Part shown: positions 26,128 to 35,324 of the stretch, in pieces
Position numbering within the stretch: the first letter of the stretch is position 1
How the letters are laid out: every line of letters begins with the position of its first letter
Source of the DNA: Brevinema_A sp051649605
GTDB lineage: Bacteria > Spirochaetota > Brevinematia > Brevinematales > Brevinemataceae
DNA length: 64,000 nucleotides
Assembly: GCA_051649605.1 (NCBI GenBank)
Contig: JBOFHK010000026.1
Coordinates: forward strand, 47,334 to 111,333
Direction of reading: 5' to 3'
Translations under genes and position numbers: made by a program
Notes under the pieces: generated by a model
Told to the model about the DNA's origin: nothing
Seen by the model: the letters and a program-made list of their open reading frames with translations, nothing else
Database searches by the model: none

Positions 26128-27663
26128 ATGAATAAAATCTCTCGCTATTTTCTGCTTACTGCCATTATTGGGTGGGCTTTTTGGGGTCTCTATCCAACAT
26201 ATCAATGGTATATGCTTATTACTCCAGAAGATAAAGCATTAATTGGAATGCCGGCCGAAGAATTAGCAGTCGCCGATGAAGATACTCGAATCTTCGTGCA
26301 GGAATTAAAAAAAATTAGAACGAAAACACTATCTTTAGGACTCGACCTTCAAGGTGGAGTATATGTTGCAGCTGTGCCTAACGAAGATGATCTCCGCCAA
26401 CAACTACTTCGCCAATACGATGAAGACGAAGTTGCTGTTGAAGAAAATTTTCAACAAGAAAAAGAAATCGCTTTAACACGCTCTTTAGAAATTATCAAAA
26501 ACCGTATTGATGCTTTTGGGGTTGCTGAACCAGCAATCCGCCCAACTTTCGATGGAAAAATTACAATCGAACTCCCAGGGGTTAGTGATCCTAATCTTCT
26601 CAAAGAAGGACTTTCCAAAGTTGGTAAATTAGAATTTCGTTTCGTCGATCAAGAATTGATGACTATCCTCGCCAATCAAGGTGTTCCTTATGATGGTCGC
26701 TATGGTTTACTCAATAGAGATGATGTCCCTTCTACTTTTATTTTACCACCTGATACCGCATGGGTATCTTATTGGGAAAATGATACAACAGATGTTCCTC
26801 AATTAAAAGGTTGGTATCTCATTTACACAAAAGTAGATCTTGATGGTACTGCGATTAAATCTGCAGTTACCGAAACAGATAATCTTGGAAGAAACGTTGT
26901 ATCTTTTGAACTCACCGATGAAGGCGGTGATCTTTTCGCCAATATTACCAAAAACAATATCAACAAACAATTTGCCATTATTTTAGATGATCGTGTTCGG
27001 AGTGCTCCTGTTATTCAAGGAGAAATTCCAAATGGTCGTGGACAGATTTCTGGAACTTTTGGATTATCAGAAGCGACATATCTAGCAAATATCCTAGAAG
27101 CAGGTTCTCTCCCCGTTCGTCTTGAAATTATTGAAGAACGTGTAATTGGGCCTCAATTGGGTGCAGATTCGATCCAAAAAGGAATTCAAGCACTAACATT
27201 CGGAGCAATTGCAGTAATTTTATTTATGATTATTTTTTATCGAGTTGCTGGTTTTGTTGCTGCTATTGCATTGGCATTAAATATGCTTTTTCTCTTGTCC
27301 ATTTTGGCATCGATGGGAGCAACACTAACATTGTCTGGAATCGCTGGGATTGCTTTAACAGTGGGGATGGCGGTTGATGCGAATATTATTATTTACGAAC
27401 GAATTCGTGAAGAAAAAAAGAAGTCTCACCATTTCCTTTCCGCCTTTCAATCTGCTTATGAACACGCTGAAACCACGATTTGGGATTCCAACTTAACCAC
27501 GATTATTGCAGCAATTGCATTATCCGTCTTTGGTTCAGGATCAATCAAAGGCTTCGGAGTAACTTTAGCTTTTGGAATCATTGCTAATATCTTCACCGCA
27601 CTCTTTGTTACTAAATTGTTATTAGAAACAATGAGTGGTAAAAATCATCGAGAAATTGTATAG
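26128..27663 (+). CDS. secD: Protein translocase subunit SecD
   Basis: SecD helps pull exported proteins across the membrane using the proton-motive force. The 511-residue product has an N-terminal TM, the D1 motif LGLDLQGGVYV at about residue 70, a large periplasmic P1 domain (about 80-340), and five C-terminal TMs including GIAGIALTVGMAVDANIIIYERIREE (continuous in the protein, split over TM4 and its loop). The D-A-N motif in that segment is typical of the RND-type SecD channel. AAGGA precedes the ATG. It lies 8 bp before secF. Confidence 0.96.
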   Translation: MNKISRYFLLTAIIGWAFWGLYPTYQWYMLITPEDKALIGMPAEELAVADEDTRIFVQELKKIRTKTLSLGLDLQGGVYVAAVPNEDDLRQQLLRQYDEDEVAVEENFQQEKEIALTRSLEIIKNRIDAFGVAEPAIRPTFDGKITIELPGVSDPNLLKEGLSKVGKLEFRFVDQELMTILANQGVPYDGRYGLLNRDDVPSTFILPPDTAWVSYWENDTTDVPQLKGWYLIYTKVDLDGTAIKSAVTETDNLGRNVVSFELTDEGGDLFANITKNNINKQFAIILDDRVRSAPVIQGEIPNGRGQISGTFGLSEATYLANILEAGSLPVRLEIIEERVIGPQLGADSIQKGIQALTFGAIAVILFMIIFYRVAGFVAAIALALNMLFLLSILASMGATLTLSGIAGIALTVGMAVDANIIIYERIREEKKKSHHFLSAFQSAYEHAETTIWDSNLTTIIAAIALSVFGSGSIKGFGVTLAFGIIANIFTALFVTKLLLETMSGKNHREIV

Positions 27664-27671
27664 GGGTAATC

Positions 27672-28559
27672 ATGAACATACAGAAATTCAACATTGATTT
27701 TTTGAGCAAACGAATGATTGCTTTAATCCTTTTTGCAATCTTATCTATCGTAGGAGTTATTAGTTTTTTCAACGAAGGTTTTATTTTAGGAACTGATTTT
27801 TCTGGAGGGATTCGTATTGAGTTTTCCGTTCCAGAAGCCTCTATTCAAGAGATTCGTGATCTCATCACCGAAGATCAAATTGCTATTACCACCTTGGCTT
27901 ATAAAGATGGGATTCAAAATTTTTTACTCACTGCTCCAGCAGAATTGGGACAAGACGGTTCTGGAGATTATTTACTAGACTCTGTTCGGGAACAATTTAA
28001 AGACGTTACAGTCTTATCATCCGATTATATCGGTCCTAGTATTGGAAACGATTTTGTACTACAAGCGTTAAAATTATTAGCAATTGTTACGGCACTAATT
28101 TTAGTTTATGTCGCATTCCGTTTTGATTTTATCTATGGTGTAGGAGCAATTACTGCGTTACTACACGATATGATTATTCTATTAATTTTCACCTTATTGT
28201 TTAAAATTCCTATCGATCTTACAATTTTAGCTGCTTTCTTAACAATCTTAGGATACTCTATTAATGATACAATTGTGATTTTTGATCGCATTCGAGAAAA
28301 TCATGATCTATTACCTAATGAAGATTTCGCTAAAATTATTAATAAAAGTATTAATCAAAGTTTTCAACGAACACTTCTCACCTCGATTACAACATTATTC
28401 GTTGCTGGATCAATTTATATTTGGTCAGGCAATATTTTAAGAAACTTTGGGCTACTATTAGCAATTGGGATTATTAGTGGTACGTATTCTTCCATATTTG
28501 TAGCCTCTCCTATTACTTATTTTTTATGGAATAAAAAAAATAAAATAAAAAAGTCCTAA
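27672..28559 (+). CDS. secF: Protein translocase subunit SecF
   Basis: SecF is the partner of SecD. The 295-residue protein has six TMs, the periplasmic motif GTDFSGGIRIEF after TM1, and SINDTIVIFDRIREN in the C-terminal half. The length is normal. GGGG lies just before the ATG, and the gene closes the yajC-secD-secF operon. A tRNA promoter begins 6 bp after its stop. Confidence 0.96.
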   Translation: MNIQKFNIDFLSKRMIALILFAILSIVGVISFFNEGFILGTDFSGGIRIEFSVPEASIQEIRDLITEDQIAITTLAYKDGIQNFLLTAPAELGQDGSGDYLLDSVREQFKDVTVLSSDYIGPSIGNDFVLQALKLLAIVTALILVYVAFRFDFIYGVGAITALLHDMIILLIFTLLFKIPIDLTILAAFLTILGYSINDTIVIFDRIRENHDLLPNEDFAKIINKSINQSFQRTLLTSITTLFVAGSIYIWSGNILRNFGLLLAIGIISGTYSSIFVASPITYFLWNKKNKIKKS

Positions 28560-28564
28560 AATGA

Positions 28565-28593
28565 TTGACAAATATTAAATTTTAAGTTAAAAT
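28565..28593 (+). promoter_or_regulatory. Promoter for the tRNA-Lys/tRNA-Asn pair
   Basis: Perfect TTGACA and TAAAAT are 17 bp apart, ending 20 bp before tRNA-Lys. Confidence 0.75.
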
Positions 28594-28613
28594 AATTATA
28601 CTACTTATGTAGT

Positions 28614-28686
28614 GAATCGCTAGCTCAGCTGGTAGAGCACGTGACTTTTAATCACGGGGCCCTGGGTTCGAACCCCAGGCGGTTCA
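28614..28686 (+). tRNA. tRNA-Lys (anticodon UUU)
   Basis: A 73-nt cloverleaf with acceptor arms GAATCGC and GCGGTTC, anticodon loop CTTTTAA giving TTT, T-loop GTTCGAACC and A as discriminator. CCA is not encoded. Confidence 0.97.
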
Positions 28687-28691
28687 AGTAT

Positions 28692-28764
<73 letters not shown>

Positions 28765-28767
28765 CAG

Positions 28768-28794
28768 AAAAGATCCTAAATATTAGGATCTTTT
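28768..28794 (+). terminator. Intrinsic terminator after the tRNA pair
   Basis: Eleven-base arms (AAAAGATCCTA and complement) with a 5-nt loop and a T run. Confidence 0.88.
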
Positions 28795-28815
28795 TTATTT
28801 ATCAGAGATTAATTT

Positions 28816-30060
28816 ATGTTAAGAATAATTCAAAAATTACTACCTTCGTTTACTACAAATGAGAATGTCGTTTTCCATCCTAAAATAGCCTTAATTAGTA
28901 TTATTATTGACGATTCTTGTTTCCTAATTGGATGTGAATATGCAGATTTTTCAGACAATTTTAAAAGTATGTTACAAAATGATTTAATTACGACATTAAA
29001 TTGCCCTAATTTATCATTAAATATTATTCCTAAGATTCCCTTAGATGCTGCAGAAACTGTTTCTTTTTCTCTACAAAAAAACTCTTTCACTTTTACTCTT
29101 TCACTCCCTATCGATTTTTTAAATTTTCTCTCAAACTATTTTGCGTACACTTTTCATTTTAAGGCTCAAAATATACTCGATCTCCATTTGGAAATGTATC
29201 GATTCCGTCCCCAATTACTCAATTTACAGCATAGGCAATACGGTGATCTGTTCCATCAGATGCTTACCCATTCCTTAGCAACCCCTAGAATGTTGGCTCT
29301 ATTCTTCAAAAAAATGGATATTGTTAATATTTCTCGTTATTTTTCTAAAAAAACGAGCCAAGAAATTTCCAAAGAAATCTCTAAATTATCCGAAATCGAA
29401 GATTCTAACTTATTAAACAGTATTTACTACCTTATTGAGCGAAATATTATTGTTTTTTTGCAAGAATATCATCAGGAGCATTTTCAAGAATACAACCGAA
29501 TCATTAATTATTACCAAGAATATTTTTTACGGCAAGCATTACCAAATATTCAGTTAGAACAGCTATTCGAAAGTCTTAAATACTCTCCTCAGCTTCCTTT
29601 ATCGTTAAAATCAAGCCCTTATCATAGTTTATTGAGTTTTCTCTCTTTTAGTCATCCCGATAATATTCTATTTCTACAGAGGGGATTTTCTCAACAAGGA
29701 TTTAAAATTTTATTAGAAGATCTCCAACAAACAAAGCCATCGATCTTAAATAGTAAAGATTTTTTATGGACGATCACGAAATATTACCCATCTACGATAC
29801 CTTTTGAAGATCTAGTAATAGGTTCTCTTTATAAAGAGCGTGGATGGGAATTTTTAGCAAGAGAATGTGATATTAGAGATATTATTTTATGCCTAGATTC
29901 CTATAAAATCCGCTTAGAAGGTATTTGGAATCTCCTATACCATTCTTATCAGCAAAAAATCATTGTTTTTCCCAAATTAGCTAATCGTCCTCTTGTTGGG
30001 GCGTTAGATCATTGCCGTGCTGGTATCCAATATCTAAAAATGCTGGGGCTCTTATCATGA
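28816..30060 (+). CDS. Hypothetical cytoplasmic protein
   Basis: The 414-residue product has no signal peptide or TM. It is rich in Leu, Phe, Tyr and Gln and is mostly helical after residue 120. I do not recognise the family. One region (about 270-330: HPDNILFLQRGFSQQGFKIL then LEDLQQTKP) has the spacing seen in FliG domains (F/MS..A..ML.EDL), but this is too weak for a call. No strong SD precedes the ATG, and the tRNA terminator lies 21 bp upstream, so its own promoter is not evident. The tsaD promoter begins just after its stop. Confidence 0.6.
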   Translation: MLRIIQKLLPSFTTNENVVFHPKIALISIIIDDSCFLIGCEYADFSDNFKSMLQNDLITTLNCPNLSLNIIPKIPLDAAETVSFSLQKNSFTFTLSLPIDFLNFLSNYFAYTFHFKAQNILDLHLEMYRFRPQLLNLQHRQYGDLFHQMLTHSLATPRMLALFFKKMDIVNISRYFSKKTSQEISKEISKLSEIEDSNLLNSIYYLIERNIIVFLQEYHQEHFQEYNRIINYYQEYFLRQALPNIQLEQLFESLKYSPQLPLSLKSSPYHSLLSFLSFSHPDNILFLQRGFSQQGFKILLEDLQQTKPSILNSKDFLWTITKYYPSTIPFEDLVIGSLYKERGWEFLARECDIRDIILCLDSYKIRLEGIWNLLYHSYQQKIIVFPKLANRPLVGALDHCRAGIQYLKMLGLLS

Positions 30061-30064
30061 TTCC

Positions 30065-30093
30065 TTGATATTTTTCTTGAAAATTGCTATAAT
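30065..30093 (+). promoter_or_regulatory. Promoter for the tsaD operon
   Basis: TTGATA and a perfect TATAAT are separated by 17 bp, 30 bp before tsaD. Confidence 0.7.
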
Positions 30094-30123
30094 ATAAAAT
30101 ATTAAATGGGGATTAGATAAGCT

Positions 30124-31107
30124 ATGGTTATTTTGGGTATTGAAAGTTCCTGTGATGAGTGTGCGTTAGCAATCGTAGAAAATGGAAAAAAAATTATTAC
30201 GCACTATATTTACTCTCAAGCAGAGCTCCACGCTCCTTTTTTGGGAGTCGTTCCAGAAATTGCTTCACGTAATCATCTCATAAAAATCTTACCTCTACTG
30301 GAGCAAGTTATACAAGACTTCCCTCTAAAAAATATTAATGCGATTGCGGCAAGTACAGGACCAGGATTAATTGGATCTTTAGTAATTGGTACCATGACTG
30401 CAAAATCTCTTGCCTACGCCTTAAAAAAAGCGTTTATCCCCGTAGATCATATTGATGCTCATTTGTATAGCCCTCATTTAGAATATGAGATTCCTTTTCC
30501 TCACATTGCCTTGGTTTGCTCAGGAGGGCACACTCTCTTAATCCAAATGAATTCTTTTGAAGATAAAATCATTTTAGGAACGACCATTGACGATGCTATT
30601 GGTGAAGCGTTTGATAAAGTTGCTAAAATGTTAAACTTAGGCTACCCTGGAGGACCTATAGTCCAACAAAAAGCCACTCAGGGGAACGAAGATTTTTGGG
30701 AGCTTCCTTATCATTTGGTAGCCAATGATCGCTACCATTTTAGCTATAGTGGATTAAAAACAGCCGTATACTACAAACTCAAAGAAATTTCTCCTCCTTA
30801 CCCTATTGAAGATATTTGTGCTAGTTTTCAAAAAGCTGCGGTAAAAAGTCTGATAAAAAAATTATCTAACGCAATAAAAGATACCAATATTAAAACTATT
30901 ATTACCGTAGGGGGAGTAGCTGCCAACCTTCGCTTAAGACAAGAGCTGGAGACATTAGAGCATTGTCAAATCTTCCACACACCAATCACCCTTTGTGGCG
31001 ATAATGCTGCAATGGTTGCGGGGCGAGCTTATATTGATTATAATAAAATAAAATCTTGGGATAGCTATGCACGGTATCCTCTTATTTCAAAAGGAAAACG
31101 CTTATGA
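30124..31107 (+). CDS. tsaD: tRNA N6-threonylcarbamoyladenosine transferase TsaD
   Basis: TsaD transfers the threonylcarbamoyl group to A37 of ANN-decoding tRNAs, working with TsaB and TsaE. The 327-residue protein begins VILGIESSCDECALAIVENG, the hallmark start, and carries HAPFLGVVPEIASRNH, STGPGLIGSLVIG, the metal motif HIDAHLYSPH, CSGGHTLL, GEAFDKVAKML and the nucleotide-binding GGVAANLRLR. Its stop overlaps the next start by 4 nt (ATGA), and three further genes follow in the same coupled style. Confidence 0.96.
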   Translation: MVILGIESSCDECALAIVENGKKIITHYIYSQAELHAPFLGVVPEIASRNHLIKILPLLEQVIQDFPLKNINAIAASTGPGLIGSLVIGTMTAKSLAYALKKAFIPVDHIDAHLYSPHLEYEIPFPHIALVCSGGHTLLIQMNSFEDKIILGTTIDDAIGEAFDKVAKMLNLGYPGGPIVQQKATQGNEDFWELPYHLVANDRYHFSYSGLKTAVYYKLKEISPPYPIEDICASFQKAAVKSLIKKLSNAIKDTNIKTIITVGGVAANLRLRQELETLEHCQIFHTPITLCGDNAAMVAGRAYIDYNKIKSWDSYARYPLISKGKRL

Positions 31108-32756
31108 TACAAAAAAAAGATCTTTCTGTTTTATTGATTACTCAAGCAGGAAAAAAATACGGAATCGGACACCTTAAACGAGTCTTACAGATTGCAGATC
31201 TCTATACAAAACCATTTATATGGCTTACAACAGATCTCAAAGATCACCAAAATCTTAGTAGTCTATTATTACCATATAACCACCAAATAGTTTGCCCTAA
31301 TGATAGGAGATCTATCACCGATACTTTTTCAAAATTACATTTTGATCTAATCATTAGTGATTGTGATACTGCTTCTGATTCTTTAGTTTCCACCTTAAAC
31401 CTTTACCCTATTCCAATGATTTCTTTAGATAATATAAAATTAGGAGTATGTTCAGAGATCTATATTGCCCCTTTACCTTCTTACAAAATCAAAAAAGCTA
31501 ATTTTTCTGAGATTTACCATAGTCCTATTAATGAAAAATTTTTCCTAGAAGCTTCCGAAAAAACAAAAATATCAAAAATTTTGATTTCTTTAGGAGGCAG
31601 TGATCCCTATAATAATGCCGAAAAAATTGTCAAATCTTTAAAAGAGCAAGACTACCAAATTACTGTAATTGTCGGCCCATTAAGTCATTATCAAATTGAA
31701 GAAAATACAAATGTTCATCTAAAGTCTAATGTTTCCAATTTACTTCCTTACATTAAAGAAAATGATTTAATATTTTGTGGGCCAGGCACAACCTTATTAG
31801 AAAGTCTTGCCGCAAAAAAACATATTGTTGCCGTAGCTCATAATTTCCGACAATACCAAGACCTTTCCAAAATATCTCAAATTCAAACTTTATTAGGAAA
31901 TATCTTTCTTAGAAGCTCCAGTATTAAAAAAGCTATTATAAAATCCACTAGTGGTAATTTAACCCTTCCTGAAGGATTTAATTTTCAAAATTGGTTTCTC
32001 CAACTTGGTAATTCGGTTATAGGTCGCCCCGCTTCTTGCCCTTTGTGTGGGTCTTACGATAAATATTCTTTAGTTCGTACTGATAAACTGAGTCAATTCT
32101 CCTGTAATAATTGCCATAGTAGCTATATCTACAAACTTACTGTTGATTCAGATTACACTTCAGATGATATGATCGTTGCTGACAATTCCGAACAAGAACA
32201 AATTAGCTATAAGCAAGCCGTTCTGAATCTAAAAGAAGATAGTAACCGACGCATTCAAATCATCAAAAAAATTCTCCAAACACCACAATACCACAATCCT
32301 TACAAACTTATGGATATTGGAGCGGAGAATGGTATCTTCGTTCAAGAAGCTAATCACAACGGCTTTTCTGCACAAGGTGTTGAATTATCTATCTTTGCCC
32401 GTAAAATCGCCTTAGATAACCACAATATCAATATTATTGATTCTATAGAAAAAATTTATGAAAATGGGTCTATTAATCAAATTGTTACTATTTGGAAAAA
32501 ATTAGAATACTTAGAAAACCCTATTACCTACCTAAAAAAAATCTCTACCCTCATCGCTTTAGGAGGAATGTTAGCATTTCGTGTTCCTATCGTTGAACCA
32601 TCTATTCATCGAGGATTTTTCCGAATCACCGAAAAAGGGGGGAAACTTCTTGCCGAACGAGTTGGTTTTGTAGTTGCCCATATCGCTAAATATACAAACG
32701 AACAGCACGAAAATTACTTAGAATTTTATTGTATCAAAAAATCAGAGCCTCTATGA
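31104..32756 (+). CDS. PseG-like glycan enzyme fused to a zinc ribbon and SAM methyltransferase
   Basis: The 550-residue chain appears to hold three units. Residues 1 to about 290 resemble PseG/GT-B proteins: GIGHLKRVLQIADLY, DLIISDCDT, KILISLGGSDPYNNAEK, then FCGPGTTLLESLAAKKHIV. About 312-345 is a rubredoxin-like ribbon with CPLCGS and CNNCHS. About 395-545 is a class I methyltransferase with LMDIGAENGIFVQEA, a later QIVTIWKKLEYLENP and GGMLAFRVP. PseG removes UDP from a pseudaminic-acid precursor; whether this copy does so or acts as a transferase is not decidable. The start is coupled to tsaD by ATGA. Confidence 0.72.
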   Translation: MIQKKDLSVLLITQAGKKYGIGHLKRVLQIADLYTKPFIWLTTDLKDHQNLSSLLLPYNHQIVCPNDRRSITDTFSKLHFDLIISDCDTASDSLVSTLNLYPIPMISLDNIKLGVCSEIYIAPLPSYKIKKANFSEIYHSPINEKFFLEASEKTKISKILISLGGSDPYNNAEKIVKSLKEQDYQITVIVGPLSHYQIEENTNVHLKSNVSNLLPYIKENDLIFCGPGTTLLESLAAKKHIVAVAHNFRQYQDLSKISQIQTLLGNIFLRSSSIKKAIIKSTSGNLTLPEGFNFQNWFLQLGNSVIGRPASCPLCGSYDKYSLVRTDKLSQFSCNNCHSSYIYKLTVDSDYTSDDMIVADNSEQEQISYKQAVLNLKEDSNRRIQIIKKILQTPQYHNPYKLMDIGAENGIFVQEANHNGFSAQGVELSIFARKIALDNHNINIIDSIEKIYENGSINQIVTIWKKLEYLENPITYLKKISTLIALGGMLAFRVPIVEPSIHRGFFRITEKGGKLLAERVGFVVAHIAKYTNEQHENYLEFYCIKKSEPL

Positions 32757-33739
32757 ACACTTATATCAAACCTTTAAATTTCGGAGCTGTTTCTACAAAA
32801 AACAATCTCATTCTCGCCCCCTTAGCAGGGTATAGCCACAAACCAATGAGGATTCTCAATCGTAGGTTTGGGGTCGGTTATACCATAACTGAAATGGTCA
32901 GCGTCGAAGGAGTCCTCAGAGATTCTCATAAGACTTTTAGATACGCTGATATTTCGGATGCCCCAGAAGAAACTTCTATTCAATTATTTGGTAAAGATTC
33001 TCCAACATCTTTTTACAAAGCTTCTAAAATTCTTCAAGATTCATTTGGAGTCCGTTCTATTAATATCAATTTTGGTTGCCCTGCCCCAAAAGTTCTCAAA
33101 AATGGTGCTGGATCTCGTCTTTTAGAAGAGCCTGGAAAAATAAAAGATATTATTAATGCCGTAAAAGATAGCGGTGTTGCTGTTGAAGCTAAAATACGCT
33201 GTGGATTTACTAACGATAACTTAGATCCCCTAATAACCGCTTTAGATCAATCTGATGTTGATCTAATCATCCTTCACTGCCGTTTGGTAGTAGATAAATT
33301 TAAGCATGGTACAGCTAATTGGGAATATTTCCAAAGAGCTAGAAATCTTACATCAAAACTCCTCATTGCCAATGGGGATATTAAAACCCCTGAAGATGCC
33401 TTAAATGTTTTTCAACAATACCAAGTAGATGGATTAATGATAGGACGAGGAGCTATTGCAAAACCGTATTTGTTCCAACAGATTATTGAATATTGTAATA
33501 CAGGATCTTACAATCACCCTAGCCCCAAAGAATTACTAAAACTCCTCAAAGAATATGCGGAATTATGGTTTAAAATTACAAAATTCCCAACTATTACCCC
33601 TCTAAGAGGTGCTCTCATGAATTTACTTCATGGATTTGAGGGAGTTTCAAATATTCGTTCCGCTTTGGCTCAAAGTACTAGTTTAGATGATGTCTATCGT
33701 GCAATCGATCTTTATAAAAAACAGGAGACAGACTTATGA
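32753..33739 (+). CDS. dus: tRNA-dihydrouridine synthase
   Basis: Dus enzymes use FMN and NADPH to reduce uridines in tRNA D-loops. The start at 32753 overlaps the previous stop by 4 nt (ATGA); an upstream TTG would overlap by 28 nt. The 328-residue protein has LAPLAGYSHKPMRILNR, the catalytic-Cys segment INFGCPAPKVLKNGAGSRLL, EAKIRCGF, a catalytic-type ILHCRLVVDKFKH and the FMN phosphate site GLMIGRGAIAKPYLF. Which D-loop position it modifies cannot be read from sequence. It is followed by another ATGA-coupled gene. Confidence 0.92.
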   Translation: MNTYIKPLNFGAVSTKNNLILAPLAGYSHKPMRILNRRFGVGYTITEMVSVEGVLRDSHKTFRYADISDAPEETSIQLFGKDSPTSFYKASKILQDSFGVRSININFGCPAPKVLKNGAGSRLLEEPGKIKDIINAVKDSGVAVEAKIRCGFTNDNLDPLITALDQSDVDLIILHCRLVVDKFKHGTANWEYFQRARNLTSKLLIANGDIKTPEDALNVFQQYQVDGLMIGRGAIAKPYLFQQIIEYCNTGSYNHPSPKELLKLLKEYAELWFKITKFPTITPLRGALMNLLHGFEGVSNIRSALAQSTSLDDVYRAIDLYKKQETDL

Positions 33740-34638
33740 ACAATTTTATTAATACAAGTATAAAAGGGATGCTCATCGGAATTGCAAATATTATTCCTGG
33801 AGTTTCCGGGGGGACAATGGCTTTTGTCTTAGGGATTTACAATAAACTGACCGAAGCGATTGGCTATTTTTTAATCCGTCCAGAAAAACGAAAAGAATAT
33901 TTTTTCTTTTTATGTAATATCGCTTTTGGGATAATTTTAGGATTATTAGTCTTTGCAAAGCTCATCTCTTTTTTATTAGGCGTCAATCTTCCCGAAAATT
34001 CACCAGTACCATTTACCTACATCCCAACATTTGGCTTCTTTTTGGGATTAATTATCGGTTCAATCCCCGTACTGTTCCGTATACAAAAAGATACCAAATA
34101 TTCCCTCCCTAGATTAGGCTCGAGTCTATTGGGGGCAATTTTTCTTATTACTTTAGCCTTGCTTCGAGAGCCTACCAATACCTTAGCCGAACAATCTCAA
34201 ATCCTTAAAGATTTTGGTCTTTTTAAAATTATTACCCTTCCTTTATCCCGTATGATTTGGTTATTTATCGTTGGAATTTTAGCAGCATTTACGATGGTTA
34301 TTCCAGGGATTTCAGGCTCGGCATTATTAGTCACCTTAGGAGAATATGCCCCTATTCTCAATTATATTTCAGAACGTTCTCTTGTTCCGATAGCAATTAT
34401 TGGGATGGGAGCTGGATTAGGTATTATTATTGCTACCCTCATCATCTCAAAATTATTAGAATACCGACCAGGGGCAACTTTTTATTTTATTTTAGGCTTA
34501 ATCGCTACTTCCTGTGGACAAATTATGTTTCAGATGATTAATACTCAAGCATCATTATTATCTTGGGTTATTAGCATTCCTATTACTATAGGGGGGATTT
34601 ATCTTGCCCTTCTCAGTGCAATGCTCAGTCCTAATTAA
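33736..34638 (+). CDS. DUF368 family membrane protein, likely undecaprenyl-phosphate flippase
   Basis: The 300-residue protein has about eight hydrophobic segments and two copies of the family motif: NIIPGVSGGTMAFVLGIY (about 18-35) and MVIPGISGSALLVTLGEY (about 188-205). DUF368 proteins were recently linked, alongside DedA proteins, to recycling of the C55-P lipid carrier across the inner membrane; applying that role here is inference. It is coupled to dus by ATGA and is the last gene before a strong terminator. Confidence 0.85.
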   Translation: MNNFINTSIKGMLIGIANIIPGVSGGTMAFVLGIYNKLTEAIGYFLIRPEKRKEYFFFLCNIAFGIILGLLVFAKLISFLLGVNLPENSPVPFTYIPTFGFFLGLIIGSIPVLFRIQKDTKYSLPRLGSSLLGAIFLITLALLREPTNTLAEQSQILKDFGLFKIITLPLSRMIWLFIVGILAAFTMVIPGISGSALLVTLGEYAPILNYISERSLVPIAIIGMGAGLGIIIATLIISKLLEYRPGATFYFILGLIATSCGQIMFQMINTQASLLSWVISIPITIGGIYLALLSAMLSPN

Positions 34639-34643
34639 TTTCA

Positions 34644-34676
34644 AAAATAAGCCCCTCATAATGAAGGGCTTATTTT
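34644..34676. terminator. Bidirectional terminator between DUF368 and queH genes
   Basis: Eleven-base arms (AAAATAAGCCC and complement) with an 11-nt loop have T-rich tails in both directions and separate convergent genes. Confidence 0.8.
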
Positions 34677-34723
34677 ACAATTATCATATATCATATTTAT
34701 TACCATAACAATCAAAACTCATA

Positions 34724-35314
34724 CTAGTTTTTTTTTGCTAATTTTTCTAATAAAGAAAACTCACAACCACAATAGTTTTGACAGTAAATACAATGCTCTA
34801 AAGAAAATTGTTTGGCTAATTGGAAGCCATTATTTTTTTTGAAGTTTGATACAAGATATTCAATCCCTGTTTTTTGAGCATAGACTTTACCAATCACGTT
34901 AACTCGTTTTTCGTCTTTATGAGGACTCAGCGTTAAGGAACTAGCAACCGCATCATAAGAATGTTCTAGGGCATAATCAAACGTCTTCTGAAGACGTATC
35001 CCATAACAGGTCGTACAACGAGCCCCTTTTTCAGGTTCATTTTCGAGTCCTTCAATTCTATCATACCAAACTTTAGGTTCGTATTCTCCTTCAATCACAG
35101 GACAATTCACAATCTCTGCATATTTTCTGACCTCTAAGAAGCGTTTTTTATACTCTTCTTGGGGGTGGATATTAGGATTATAAAAATAAATAACAATTTG
35201 ATCAAAATCTGGCTCTCTTTCCAGTAACTTCTCCCAAGGTAGATTGCCTCTAAGAACTTCGACGCAGGTTGTTACGCAGGGTGCACAACATGTTTGTAAT
35301 AATATTCTTTTCAT
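34724..35314 (-). CDS. queH: Epoxyqueuosine reductase QueH (DUF208)
   Basis: QueH carries out the last step of queuosine synthesis, reducing epoxyqueuosine in tRNA. The 196-residue protein has the characteristic Cys arrays: CCAPC near residue 9, RCTTCY in the middle and CIYCQNYCGC near the C-terminus, plus SLTLSPHKDEKRV. It bears no resemblance to the cobalamin enzyme QueG. It follows a metallo-beta-lactamase-fold gene by 10 bp and is likely co-transcribed with it. No other queuosine genes are in the window, so the precursor pathway or salvage must be elsewhere. Confidence 0.93.
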   Translation of the reverse strand: MKRILLQTCCAPCVTTCVEVLRGNLPWEKLLEREPDFDQIVIYFYNPNIHPQEEYKKRFLEVRKYAEIVNCPVIEGEYEPKVWYDRIEGLENEPEKGARCTTCYGIRLQKTFDYALEHSYDAVASSLTLSPHKDEKRVNVIGKVYAQKTGIEYLVSNFKKNNGFQLAKQFSLEHCIYCQNYCGCEFSLLEKLAKKN

Positions 35315-35324
35315 ATGATACCTT

